From: Bacteroidota bacterium
GTDB lineage: Bacteria; Bacteroidota; Bacteroidia; Cytophagales; Cyclobacteriaceae
Length of the DNA stretch: 36,725 bases
Direction: 5' to 3'
Assembly (NCBI GenBank): GCA_027593175.1
Contig: JAQCJI010000020.1
Coordinates: 1 to 36,725, forward strand
Position numbers and translations under genes: made by a program
Shown here: piece after piece, positions 15,217 to 23,924 of the stretch
How the letters are laid out: each line of letters starts with the position of its first letter
Numbering within the stretch: the first letter of the stretch is position 1
The notes under the pieces: model-generated
Databases searched by the model: none
The model's input: the letters and a program-made list of their open reading frames with translations, nothing else
What the model was told of the DNA's origin: nothing

Positions 15217-17760
15217 ATGTTTCGAAGTTCCCTGTTGATTTGTGCGGTTGGTTTGTTGTTTTGTTTTTCCTGTAAAGAGTCCGGACCTCTTCCGGAAACA
15301 CCCGACAGTCCTGCGCGGACTGCGGAGGAGGAGTTGAAAACTTTTCAAATTGAATCCGGATTTGAAGTTCAGTTAGTGGCTTCAGAACCTTTAGTTGAAT
15401 CTCCTGTAATTATTAATTTTGATGAAGACGGAAGACTTTGGGTGGTAGAAATGCGCGGCTACATGAGTGATATTGAAGGTTCGGAAGAGAAGCAACCTGT
15501 TGGTTCTGTAGCAATTCTAGAGGATACCGACGGTGATGGCTTGATGGACAAGCGGACGGTGTATCTGGATTCTCTGATTATGCCTCGAGCCTTGGGTCTG
15601 TTCAAAAATGGAGCCTTGGTAGCAGAGAACAATAAGCTATGGATCACCCAAGACCTGGATCGAGACTTGAAAGCGGATTCCAAAATTTTACTGGATTCGA
15701 CCTATTCTGCTAATGGAATTCCCGAGCATTCCGATAATGGTTTTGTGCGGAATTCCGACAATTGGTATTATAGTGCCAAATCACGTCTTCGGTATCGCTT
15801 TCAAGAAGGGACTTGGATTCGTGACACCACCGAGTTTCGTGGACAATGGGGGATTTCTCAGGATGATCAGGGTCGTTTGATTTACAATTACAACTGGTCC
15901 CAACTTCATGGAGATCTTGTACCGGCCAATTATTTATTCCGAAATAAAAACCATAAACCTTCCACCGGCATAGACCATGGCTTGACGATTGATCGAAAGG
16001 TATTTCCCATCCGATCCAATCCTGCTGTAAATAGGGGGTATATTCCTGGTACGCTAGATTCTGCCGGACGTCTTTTTGAATTTAGTTCAGCCTGTGCCCC
16101 GACAGTCTATCGCAGTCAGCTTTTCCCCAAGGGATATCATGGGAATATCTTCGTTCTAGAAAATGCAGGAAATCTTGTCAAGCGGAATGTGGTGACCGAA
16201 AAAGGAGTTTTTCTAGAAGCACATGACCCAAATCCAGGCACTGAATTTTTTGCTTCCACAGATGAGCGATTCCGTCCTGTGTATGCAACGGTTGGGCCAG
16301 ATGGCGGATTTTACCTTGCTGATATGTATCAAGGAATTGTCCAGTATGGCTCTTACATGACTCCATATTTGAAAGAACAAACGCTTAAGCGAGGTTTAGA
16401 TTCGCCGGGTCATATGGGGCGAATTTGGAGGGTAGTCCCTAAAGGGTTTGATCCTAAAAAGACTCCAAAGCTTTCTCAAGCAAGCATACAGGACTTGGTC
16501 CAGTATCTTTCCCATCAAGATGGCTGGTTTCGGGATATGGCACAGCGGCTTTTGGTAGAAAGAAATGATCCTAATTCTGTGGGGCCTCTAGAAGATCTTG
16601 TAGAAAATGGAAAATCTGAGTCAGGGCGATTCCATGCACTTTGGACCTTGGAAGGAATGGGGAAAGTCAATTCTCCTCTTTTGCTCGAAGTATTGAAAAA
16701 TGGGACTGATCTGATCAAGACTACAGTACTCAGACAATTAGAAATTTCGGCTGCAAAAGATCCAGGGATTTTGCGCCAACTGGAAGCTATCGCAATTGAT
16801 CTGGCTTACAAAGCTTCTGACAAAGTTGCGCTACAATTGGCGCTGAGTTCGGAGATTTTTTCATCCGAAGTCAAGATTAATTTTTTAAGCCAAATCATCG
16901 ACGACTATGGCCATTTAGCGTTGATAAGGGATGCCGCTATGAGTAGTTTGGAGGGTCAAGAGTATCATTTTTTACAAAAAATATTGGCTAATAAAACCTG
17001 GACAGAGGCCAATCCCGATCGGGAAGTTTTCCTAGAAATGCTCACCTCAGCCATCATTAATAACAGGGAGACGGCAGAGATTACTGGACTTTTGGCTATT
17101 TCGGATTCAAAGGAAATGGGCTGGAAGGAAGCTGTTATCCTCGCAGGTATGGCTATTCAGGCAGGGGACCTTGATCAACCCGGTCTGGTGGTATTACAAA
17201 GCGAACCTTCCATTTTCAAACGGACTGATTTGCCTATTAATCAGAATAGAACTGCGATGCTGAAGCGGCTTTTCTCCTGGCCTGGCTATCGGCCTTCCGC
17301 AAAATTAATTTCTACTGGAAATTTAGATGAAAAAGCCATGAAGCAATTTGCCGACGGACGCCAGAAGTATTTGGTCTCCTGTGCAGGTTGTCATGGGAAT
17401 AATGGAAAAGGTGCGGCTCGAATGGGTCCGCCTTTAGCAGGTTCTGAATGGGTGGTTGGAGATGAAGTCCGGCTTTCGCTGATTATGCTGCATGGATTGG
17501 AAGGTCCGATCGAAGTGGATGGGAAAAAATATGATACCCCGGAGATTTTGCCGGTAATGCCTTCCCATTCGACGATGGATGATGCGGTGATTGCCTCTAT
17601 TCTTACCTACATTCGAAACGAATGGGGCAATGAAGCACCACCTGTCACCGGTAGGACGGTAGGTTCCACCCGTCACCTGAATCAGGGCAGGGTGTATCCT
17701 TGGTCTGCTGCCGAACTAAATAAGCACATGGAAAGACTTGTAGCCAATTTCAAACCTTAA
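15217..17760 (+). CDS. PVC-type haem-binding lipoprotein (membrane-bound dehydrogenase-like, with C-terminal cytochrome c)
   Basis: An exported 847-residue lipoprotein. The signal peptide ends at C19 (FCFSC), followed by KES, an acidic start compatible with surface-exposed Bacteroidota lipoproteins. Residues about 35-400 form a beta-propeller-like dehydrogenase region (EDTDGDGLMDKR and ADMYQG segments), about 420-650 a helical HEAT-like region, and the C-terminus a cytochrome c domain with C722-AG-C725-H726 and a probable axial Met781. Members of this family, named after Planctomycetes/Verrucomicrobia, are thought to oxidise sugars or alcohols at the cell surface, but substrates are mostly unproven. 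The ATG at 15217 was chosen over a TTG at 15211. It lies six bases from the sugar isomerase gene, so they form an operon. Confidence 0.88.
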   Translation: MFRSSLLICAVGLLFCFSCKESGPLPETPDSPARTAEEELKTFQIESGFEVQLVASEPLVESPVIINFDEDGRLWVVEMRGYMSDIEGSEEKQPVGSVAILEDTDGDGLMDKRTVYLDSLIMPRALGLFKNGALVAENNKLWITQDLDRDLKADSKILLDSTYSANGIPEHSDNGFVRNSDNWYYSAKSRLRYRFQEGTWIRDTTEFRGQWGISQDDQGRLIYNYNWSQLHGDLVPANYLFRNKNHKPSTGIDHGLTIDRKVFPIRSNPAVNRGYIPGTLDSAGRLFEFSSACAPTVYRSQLFPKGYHGNIFVLENAGNLVKRNVVTEKGVFLEAHDPNPGTEFFASTDERFRPVYATVGPDGGFYLADMYQGIVQYGSYMTPYLKEQTLKRGLDSPGHMGRIWRVVPKGFDPKKTPKLSQASIQDLVQYLSHQDGWFRDMAQRLLVERNDPNSVGPLEDLVENGKSESGRFHALWTLEGMGKVNSPLLLEVLKNGTDLIKTTVLRQLEISAAKDPGILRQLEAIAIDLAYKASDKVALQLALSSEIFSSEVKINFLSQIIDDYGHLALIRDAAMSSLEGQEYHFLQKILANKTWTEANPDREVFLEMLTSAIINNRETAEITGLLAISDSKEMGWKEAVILAGMAIQAGDLDQPGLVVLQSEPSIFKRTDLPINQNRTAMLKRLFSWPGYRPSAKLISTGNLDEKAMKQFADGRQKYLVSCAGCHGNNGKGAARMGPPLAGSEWVVGDEVRLSLIMLHGLEGPIEVDGKKYDTPEILPVMPSHSTMDDAVIASILTYIRNEWGNEAPPVTGRTVGSTRHLNQGRVYPWSAAELNKHMERLVANFKP

Positions 17761-17766
17761 CCCAAA

Positions 17767-18870
17767 ATGTCCCAGCCTATGAAGTCCAATGTTAGCAATA
17801 AAGAATTTTACTCTGGTAGGAGGGAGTTTTTGATAAAGTCAGGACTTGCGACCGCTGCCATGGGTTTCCCTTTTTCGGTTTTCCCGGATAGCTTAAAAGG
17901 TGTATCGATGGGAGTTGTAGTCCATTCCTATGGGATTCGCTACGGTTCCAAGGTGGAAAGCACCAAGTATCCTGGATTCCAAAACGCACTAGATTTCATG
18001 TGGCATTGTCATTCTATCGGCGCCGGAGGAATTCAGACTTTAGTAGGTGGATGGGCGGAAGACTTCGCTAGAAAAGTCCGGGAAGAGCGAGAGAACTTAG
18101 GAATGTATTTGGAGGGGAGCATCGGTCTTCCTAAAAATGCAGCCGATATTTCGAGATTTGAAAAAGAGGTACTTTCGGCAAAAGAAGCCGGGGTAAGTAT
18201 ATTGAGGACGGTTTGTCTAAGTGGTAGACGCTATGAAAATTTTAATTCGAAAAAAGAGTGGAATGAATTCAAAATAAACGCAGCGAAGGCACTTCAACTG
18301 GCAGAACCTACTGTTCGAAAACACAAAGTGAAGCTAGCTATAGAGAATCATAAGGATTGGAAAGCTGCTGAACTTGCTCAACTCATTCAAAGCCTTGACA
18401 GCGAATGGATGGGAGTGACCTTGGACTTTGGAAACAATGTCTCGCTACTAGAGGAACCGATGGAAGTGATCCGGACTTTGGCTCCTTTTGCATTTTCCAC
18501 CCATGTAAAAGATATGGGAGTAAAAGCATACTCGGATGGATTTCTGTTATCAGAGGTGCCACTAGGGTCAGGAATTGTAGATTTAAATGAAGCAGTGACT
18601 TTGTGCCAAAAATATAATCCTGAGGTGACTTTCAGCCTAGAAATGATTACGCGAGATCCTTTGCAAATCCCCTGTTTGGAAGAAAGGTACTGGACAACCT
18701 TTGAAAATCCATCCGCACAAGATCTGGCAAAAATCCTAAGGTTGGTACGTGACAAACCTTATCCTGATTCTCTTCCAGAGGTAAAAAACCTTAGCGCTGA
18801 AGAAAAACTCGCCTTCGAAGAGGAGAATGTGTTGAAGTGTTTTGCTTATTCCAAATCCCAACTTCTGTAA
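17767..18870 (+). CDS. Tat-exported sugar phosphate isomerase/epimerase-like TIM-barrel protein
   Basis: A 367-residue protein of the xylose isomerase-like (AP endonuclease 2) TIM-barrel superfamily. A twin-arginine signal, GRREFLIKSG (R18-R19) followed by a hydrophobic stretch, predicts folded export to the periplasm. The barrel shows LAIENHKDW, VTLDFGNN, FSTHVKDMG and SLEMITRDP, with Glu, His and Asp residues suited to divalent metal binding. The reaction cannot be determined from sequence; such exported members often act on oxidised or keto sugars. It starts six bases after the haem lipoprotein, which may feed it its product. A Met at residue 5 is an alternative start. A long hairpin follows before the next gene. 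Confidence 0.85.
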   Translation: MSQPMKSNVSNKEFYSGRREFLIKSGLATAAMGFPFSVFPDSLKGVSMGVVVHSYGIRYGSKVESTKYPGFQNALDFMWHCHSIGAGGIQTLVGGWAEDFARKVREERENLGMYLEGSIGLPKNAADISRFEKEVLSAKEAGVSILRTVCLSGRRYENFNSKKEWNEFKINAAKALQLAEPTVRKHKVKLAIENHKDWKAAELAQLIQSLDSEWMGVTLDFGNNVSLLEEPMEVIRTLAPFAFSTHVKDMGVKAYSDGFLLSEVPLGSGIVDLNEAVTLCQKYNPEVTFSLEMITRDPLQIPCLEERYWTTFENPSAQDLAKILRLVRDKPYPDSLPEVKNLSAEEKLAFEEENVLKCFAYSKSQLL

Positions 18871-18881
18871 AAATTCATTTT

Positions 18882-18926
18882 AAGTTGTGAGTAGTAACCA
18901 TGGACTTTACTAACTACTTACAATTT
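18882..18926. repeat. Long imperfect hairpin downstream of the sugar isomerase gene
   Basis: A 14-bp stem (18882-18895 with 18913-18926) contains two G-T pairs and a 17-base loop. No T-run follows directly, so a classical terminator is doubtful. It lies between the isomerase gene and the SDR dehydrogenase and may act in mRNA processing or attenuation. Confidence 0.5.
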
Positions 18927-18964
18927 ACTCTTTACCATATTTACAAATTCAAAAGAATAAAATC

Positions 18965-19759
18965 ATGTTCCAATTCGACCTATCCCAACTCCCTGGAATC
19001 GCTCTTTTTTCACTCAAAGGTAAATCTGCCATTATCACGGGAGGCACCAAAGGCCTTGGGCTAGCTATGGCTGCCGGACTGGCTTCAGCTGGTGCTAATG
19101 TAATGCTGGTGAGTCGAAAGGCTTCCGATGGGGATGCCGCAGCTGCTGAGATTGCTGCTCAGTATGGTGTCAAAGCCATGACTTTCGCTGCTGATGTGGT
19201 AGAAAAATCTGCCATGGAAGTAATGGCAAAAACAGCTTTCGAGGCTTTTGGATCAATCGATATCCTGATCAATTCAGCGGGTACCAATATCCGTGGTGCA
19301 ATCGAAGAGTTGAGCTATGAAGACTTCACCAAAGTAATGGACGTAAATGTCACCGGAACCTGGTTGGCAAATCGTGCAGTGACTCCCTATATGAAGGAAA
19401 AAAATAAAGGGGCAATCATCAATCTCGCCAGTACCTTAGGCTTGGTGGGACTTTCTAACCGAACCCCTTATGCTTCGAGTAAGGGAGCGGTGGTACAGAT
19501 GACTCGCGCTTTGGCTTTGGAATTGGCACCTTGGAAAATTACCGTAAATGCGATTTGTCCGGGTCCATTTTTGACTGAGATGAATATTCCGATTGCGGAT
19601 ACCGAGGAGGGAAAAAAGTTTATAGTCGGTGCCACTGCCTTGGGACGTTGGGCTGAACTGAAAGAAATTCAGGGAGCAGCGATTTTTCTAGCTTCAGATG
19701 CTGCTACTTACCTAGTAGGATCAATGCTCACTGTGGATGGGGGATGGACAGCCCGATAA
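18965..19759 (+). CDS. SDR-family dehydrogenase, gluconate 5-dehydrogenase-like
   Basis: A classical 264-residue NAD(P)-dependent short-chain dehydrogenase. The cofactor motif TGGTKGLG, the NSAG segment (103-106), and the catalytic S156, Y169 and K173 (YASSK) are all present, unlike in the SDR at 7206. The sequence style (LALELAPWKITVNAICPGPFLTEMN) resembles gluconate 5-dehydrogenase and 2-deoxy-gluconate 3-dehydrogenase. With a GntP permease convergent to it, it probably interconverts an aldonate and its keto form. There is no signal peptide, so it acts in the cytoplasm. The substrate is inferred from neighbours only. Confidence 0.9.
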   Translation: MFQFDLSQLPGIALFSLKGKSAIITGGTKGLGLAMAAGLASAGANVMLVSRKASDGDAAAAEIAAQYGVKAMTFAADVVEKSAMEVMAKTAFEAFGSIDILINSAGTNIRGAIEELSYEDFTKVMDVNVTGTWLANRAVTPYMKEKNKGAIINLASTLGLVGLSNRTPYASSKGAVVQMTRALALELAPWKITVNAICPGPFLTEMNIPIADTEEGKKFIVGATALGRWAELKEIQGAAIFLASDAATYLVGSMLTVDGGWTAR

Positions 19760-19838
19760 AGCGCGAACTGTGTGGTGAGAAACCTCATTTAACACATGTT
19801 ATTCAGCTAAACATCGGTCATCTGGCGTTTGACCACTA

Positions 19839-21170
19839 TCATGCCACCACCAAAGTCAATATAAAAATCAATAAAATCGCAGTTACTCCGGCGATTAAGG
19901 TTCCTAGGCTGTGTGACATATTTCCCTGTTTGATGCTCATGCCTGAAAGTTGAGTGACTACCCAAAACCCGCTGTCATTAGCGTGGGAAATGCAGAGGGA
20001 GCCTGCCCCAATTGCGAGTGTAGTGAAGACTTTCATTGTTTCAGAATCCAGTCCTAACTGTCCCAAAATTGGTGCGATAATTGAAGCCGTGGTGATAATT
20101 GCGACGGTCGTCGATCCCTGTGCTGTTTTTAGTGCAAAAGCGATCAAAAAAGGTAGAAATATCCCCCAATTTGTTTCACTCATGTTAGAGGTGACTAGGT
20201 CGCCGACGCCTGAATTTTGGAGCATTTTTCCAAATACTGAACCTGCTCCGGTAATCAAAATAACCGGGGCAGCAAGTAGAATTGATTCCCCAATCCAACC
20301 TGAGGAGGATAGAAGTTTACGGTCAAACTTTTTTGGCAAAGTGAAGGACAAAATCGCACCAATCAGCAAGGCAATAACTGGAGATCCTATGAATTGAATC
20401 GCCTTGGTATACTCACTTTCCCCAAAAGGTTTGGTAGGATAATTCGTGATAGAGGCCAGAATAATTAGGATTAAAGGAATGATTACGGGAAGCAGAGAAT
20501 TGAAAAATGTTGGGAGTTCTTTCTTTTCTAATATTTTTTCATCCGCGATTTGTTGTGGTTCAAGGGGAATCTTGACCACAAACTTATTGACAAAGAAATA
20601 TAGTGGGATAAGTGTGACCAGTGAAACAACCAATCCCCAAATTATCATTTGACCTAAATCTGCACCTAAAATTGCTGCAGCAGCAATCGGACCGGGAGTT
20701 GGGGGTACCAATGCATGACTTGCCATAGCCCCAAGTGAAAGAGCTACAATTGTTGCTGCGTAGGAAATCTTACTTTTTGAAGCTAATGATTTGGCAATTG
20801 GGTTCATCATGATGATGGTACTATCTCCAAAAATAGGAACAGATAAAATCCATCCGCTAAGCATTAGGGAAAGGTTGACAAATTTCTCTCCGATCCATTT
20901 CAGAATCCGGTCTGCAATAACGAGGGCACCACCTGTTTTTTCAAGAAAAGTCCCCATGATTACTCCCAAAAGAATCAAAAGACCCACACTTCCCATCACC
21001 CCACCAAATCCCTCAGAAATTGATTTGACGATAAGGTCTGTTGGCATTCGCATCATCAGCCCGTAAATAATTGCCCCTACAAAAAGTGCAAGAAATGGAT
21101 GAATGTCGAATTTGACTATGGCGAGTAGGATTATGGCCAAAGCAACTAGGATAATCAGAAGTGTCAGCAT
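19839..21170 (-). CDS. GntP-family gluconate/sugar acid permease
   Basis: An inner-membrane transporter of 443 residues with about 12-14 hydrophobic segments spread over its full length. Typical GntP features are FLALFVGAIIYG near the N-terminus, PIFGDSTIIMMNPIAK, ALVPPTPGPIAAA, ALKTAQGSTTVAIITTA and SHANDSGFWVV. GntP proteins import gluconate or related acids with protons. The length matches E. coli GntP (447). Its stop is convergent with the SDR gene across 79 bases; the 5' side faces the GH20 gene across a 500-base gap with a possible -7 element and a palindrome in the leader. Preference for gluconate itself is not demonstrable. Confidence 0.93.
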   Translation of the reverse strand: MLTLLIILVALAIILLAIVKFDIHPFLALFVGAIIYGLMMRMPTDLIVKSISEGFGGVMGSVGLLILLGVIMGTFLEKTGGALVIADRILKWIGEKFVNLSLMLSGWILSVPIFGDSTIIMMNPIAKSLASKSKISYAATIVALSLGAMASHALVPPTPGPIAAAAILGADLGQMIIWGLVVSLVTLIPLYFFVNKFVVKIPLEPQQIADEKILEKKELPTFFNSLLPVIIPLILIILASITNYPTKPFGESEYTKAIQFIGSPVIALLIGAILSFTLPKKFDRKLLSSSGWIGESILLAAPVILITGAGSVFGKMLQNSGVGDLVTSNMSETNWGIFLPFLIAFALKTAQGSTTVAIITTASIIAPILGQLGLDSETMKVFTTLAIGAGSLCISHANDSGFWVVTQLSGMSIKQGNMSHSLGTLIAGVTAILLIFILTLVVA

Positions 21171-21204
21171 TTCGGGTTTTTGTTAAGCTGAAAAGAGTGA
21201 GTGG

Positions 21205-21219
21205 GAACAATCTTTGTTC
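21205..21219. promoter_or_regulatory. Palindrome in the gntP leader (candidate operator)
   Basis: GAACAA-TCT-TTGTTC is a perfect 6-bp inverted repeat with a 3-base spacer, 35 bases upstream of the gntP start codon and downstream of its predicted -7 element. The same half-site occurs at 21615-21630. Confidence 0.4.
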
Positions 21220-21228
21220 TCTAGAGTC

Positions 21229-21258
21229 GAAAATTAGGGAAAAATGCAGAAAATCAAA
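21229..21258 (-). promoter_or_regulatory. Possible promoter of the GntP gene
   Basis: On the minus strand, TTTG (21255-21258) is followed after 18 bases by TAATTTTC (21229-21236), one mismatch from TAnnTTTG. Spacing is slightly short. The leader to the ATG would be about 55 bases. Confidence 0.35.
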
Positions 21259-21614
21259 CGGTTTCCAAGATTTATAGGAAAGATGGTTGTTGGCTTATCC
21301 TTTGTTAAAATTGCTTATCGAGGTTTTCTAACTCAAAAAATCTGGAAGAGTGGCGATAAAAGCCAAGAATAAATCACTCCAAGGTCTTGGTTAAATTAAA
21401 TATTATCAAAAAAATTAGCCCTTCCTCCTATTTTCTCCAGATTTCCAGATTTGATTCTTGGATTGAAGATGAATTCCTTAAGATTCACTAACCTTATTTT
21501 TTTCTTTTTAAAATCAAGATGAATGGCATCAATTAAATGGTTACCCAATAGAATATCTATTCGAATTTTTAATCCATAGGTAAAAGTCCGATTTTCCATT
21601 AATTTAATAGGTCA

Positions 21615-21630
21615 GAACAAAATATTGTTC
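21615..21630. promoter_or_regulatory. Palindrome upstream of the GH20 gene (candidate operator)
   Basis: GAACAA-AATA-TTGTTC is a perfect 6-bp inverted repeat with a 4-base spacer, 40 bases before the ATG of the GH20 gene. It shares both half-sites with the palindrome in the gntP leader, differing by one base in spacing. Confidence 0.4.
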
Positions 21631-21670
21631 ATAAAAGCATTGTAAATCACCTTTTCAACAAGCCCAACCG

Positions 21671-23716
21671 ATGCGTTCTTCAATCTTGCTTTCATTCTTT
21701 TCCCTTTTGGTATTAATGGCTTGTCAGCCAAAGACAAATTCAAAGGTGCAATTTGTGCTTTTACCAAGTCCGACAACTTTCACCATCAGCGGAGAGTCAA
21801 AATTGAAAGCGCCAGATTTGGAATCTAATTTCCAAAGTGCCAAAAATCATTTTACAACAGGTAAACTCCTGTCTGAATTTCAGGATGAGGTTTTTGCTTT
21901 TTCGCTTGACTCTGGAATGCAGCTTCCACCTGAAGGCTATTCTCTTTCGATTACAGAACAAAAAATAGAAATTATTGCATCAACAAATGCTGGACTTTGG
22001 TACGGACTGATGACTTTGGGTCAGCTGCTTCAAGATGCTAAAGATCAAAATGCTTTCCTTCCCCTCTGCAATATTTATGATGAGCCCGCCCTTGCTTACC
22101 GTGCAGTTCATCTGGATGTGAAGCACCATTTGGAGAAAAAAGAATACTACTTGGAACTAATGGATCGCTTTGCTGCACAAAAGATCAATGCAGTGATTGT
22201 GGAAATCGAAGACAAACTGAAATATAAACTTCAGCCAAAAGTCGGGGCATCGGATGCTTTTTCAATTGAAGACTGGAAGGCTATCAGTGACTATGCCATA
22301 CGGAGAAATATCCGGATTAGTCCATTGGTTCAGGGCTTGGGGCATGTTTCATTTATCCTGAAGCACAAGGAGTATGAGCCTTTGCGTGATGATCCGAAAA
22401 GCGATTGGGCTTTTAATCCACTGAATGAGGAAACCTATAAAGTTCAGTTTGACCTTTATGAAGATGCACTGCGGGCATTTCCTCATGCCAATTACCTCCA
22501 TGTCGGTGGCGATGAAGTACATACCACTGGAAGAAACAGCGGAAAATCCCCTTTAGAACTTCAGTTGATCTGGTTGAATCGAGTAAGCGGATATGCTTCG
22601 CAAAAGGGCCTGACTCCAATTTTTTGGGATGATATGCCTTTGCAAAATGCTGGCGTATATCGGTCTATTTATGATGGTAAACTGACGACTGTACAAGTCG
22701 ATAGCATCTGGGCTGTCAATGAGCCTAAATTGAATAAATACATTGATATGTTTCCCAAAAACTGTCTGTACATGCGCTGGAACTATGACATGCCGGAATC
22801 TCCGGGGAATATCAGGGCGATGAAATGGTTTTCAGATAATGGTTTTAATGTCATGGGTGCTACCGCAGGACAAACGCGCTGGAATCTCATGCCGCTGGAC
22901 CAAAGCAACACCAAAAATATTCGGGACTTTTCCTTGATTTCCATTCGAAATAAGGCTAGTGGCTTGCTGCTTACCCTTTGGGATGATGATTCTCCGCATT
23001 TTGAGTTGTACCAGCGAGGGATATCCATTTTTGCTGAATACACTTGGGCAGGGGAAAAAAGATCAAGTGATGAACTTCATCAGGCTTATCGTCAACGAGC
23101 TTTTGGGCCAGCTTTGGCCTCGGCAGAACATGAGTTTATCAATGCCTTGGAAAGTCCTGTGGCAGATTGGAAAAATATGCTATTGGATAACCGAACAGAC
23201 CGAAATAGACTGAGAACACTAGATGATTCCATCAATCAGGCGTTAATTCCCTTTCCTAATTTGGATTCTGCGGGGGCATGGACTAAAAAATACCAAGACA
23301 AAATTACCAAAGCTGAGGCAAGTAGGCTTCAAGTCGATGAAGTGCTACAACAAATCCAGTTGGCAAAAAAATCTGCTCTTCGTAATTCGTATCAACTTGA
23401 AGTGTATGAGCAGGTGGCCCAGGTGGTTCAATTTTCCAATCGGGCGATCTTGACACTCGCTGAATATGACGAGCCAAGCGGAGAGAAAAGAGCACAGACT
23501 CAAGCCAAACTCGCGGCAATGGAGGAGGAGTGGGCTTCTATTCAATCTAAAGTGGAGGAAGTTTATGGCAAAACCCGACAGATCAATAAACCCGCCGACT
23601 ACATTTTGGATCAGGACCACCACAGACACTTAGCTAATCAGGCCTTGAAGTTTTCCAATTGGCAGTTTCATGTGGAGGGCCTGTTTTTGGAGAAAATAAA
23701 AGTAAAGGTGAAGTAA
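21671..23716 (+). CDS. Glycoside hydrolase family 20-like lipoprotein (beta-N-acetylhexosaminidase type)
   Basis: A 681-residue lipoprotein with signal peptide and lipobox LMAC (C18). A GH20b-like N-terminal domain (about 30-130) precedes a TIM barrel that begins at YRAVHLDVKHH and carries the Asp-Glu pair D281-E282 in HVGGDEVH, the hallmark of GH20 substrate-assisted catalysis. The C-terminal 170 residues are helical with possible coiled coil. GH20 enzymes release terminal GlcNAc or GalNAc from chitin-like or glycan chains; the enzyme would act at the cell surface or in the periplasm. The barrel sequence around the active site is rather divergent, so another hexosamine-related substrate is possible. 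It is divergent from GntP. Confidence 0.85.
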   Translation: MRSSILLSFFSLLVLMACQPKTNSKVQFVLLPSPTTFTISGESKLKAPDLESNFQSAKNHFTTGKLLSEFQDEVFAFSLDSGMQLPPEGYSLSITEQKIEIIASTNAGLWYGLMTLGQLLQDAKDQNAFLPLCNIYDEPALAYRAVHLDVKHHLEKKEYYLELMDRFAAQKINAVIVEIEDKLKYKLQPKVGASDAFSIEDWKAISDYAIRRNIRISPLVQGLGHVSFILKHKEYEPLRDDPKSDWAFNPLNEETYKVQFDLYEDALRAFPHANYLHVGGDEVHTTGRNSGKSPLELQLIWLNRVSGYASQKGLTPIFWDDMPLQNAGVYRSIYDGKLTTVQVDSIWAVNEPKLNKYIDMFPKNCLYMRWNYDMPESPGNIRAMKWFSDNGFNVMGATAGQTRWNLMPLDQSNTKNIRDFSLISIRNKASGLLLTLWDDDSPHFELYQRGISIFAEYTWAGEKRSSDELHQAYRQRAFGPALASAEHEFINALESPVADWKNMLLDNRTDRNRLRTLDDSINQALIPFPNLDSAGAWTKKYQDKITKAEASRLQVDEVLQQIQLAKKSALRNSYQLEVYEQVAQVVQFSNRAILTLAEYDEPSGEKRAQTQAKLAAMEEEWASIQSKVEEVYGKTRQINKPADYILDQDHHRHLANQALKFSNWQFHVEGLFLEKIKVKVK

Positions 23717-23897
23717 TGCGTTTCTTTTAAATATTCCCTCTGAATTCGCAATTTCTCAGCTGTAGTAAGGAAGATGTGTGTCTGATTTTTGAGCATCAAA
23801 AAAGATTAGAAATATTCCTTTTTGAATCAGTTTAGACATAAATAGTGCTACCTATTGTAGACTCATAAATATTCCAATTTGCCTAAAAGGTGGAAAC

Positions 23898-23923
23898 AAA
23901 AAAGGAGGCCATCGCCCCCTTTT
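23898..23923 (-). terminator. Rho-independent terminator of the dienelactone hydrolase gene
   Basis: On the minus strand AAAAGGGGGC pairs with GCCTCCTTTT (one G-T pair) around a 4-base loop and is followed by further T residues. It begins directly after the stop codon at 23925. It may also act on plus-strand transcripts from GH20. Confidence 0.8.
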
Positions 23924-23924
23924 G

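Larger units (their letters stand above)
21171..21670. other. 500-base divergent regulatory region
   Basis: This A/T-rich gap separates the start of the GntP gene (minus) and the GH20 gene (plus). It contains a possible gntP promoter and two GAACAA/TTGTTC palindromes, one near each gene. A 67-codon minus-strand frame (21396-21599) has no recognisable family. Otherwise I see no gene or RNA structure here. Confidence 0.6.

Noticed and set aside
21396-21599. A 67-codon minus-strand frame in the gntP-GH20 gap
   Set aside because: No recognisable family, Lys/Ile-rich composition as expected for chance frames in A/T-rich DNA, and no promoter or start signal seen.
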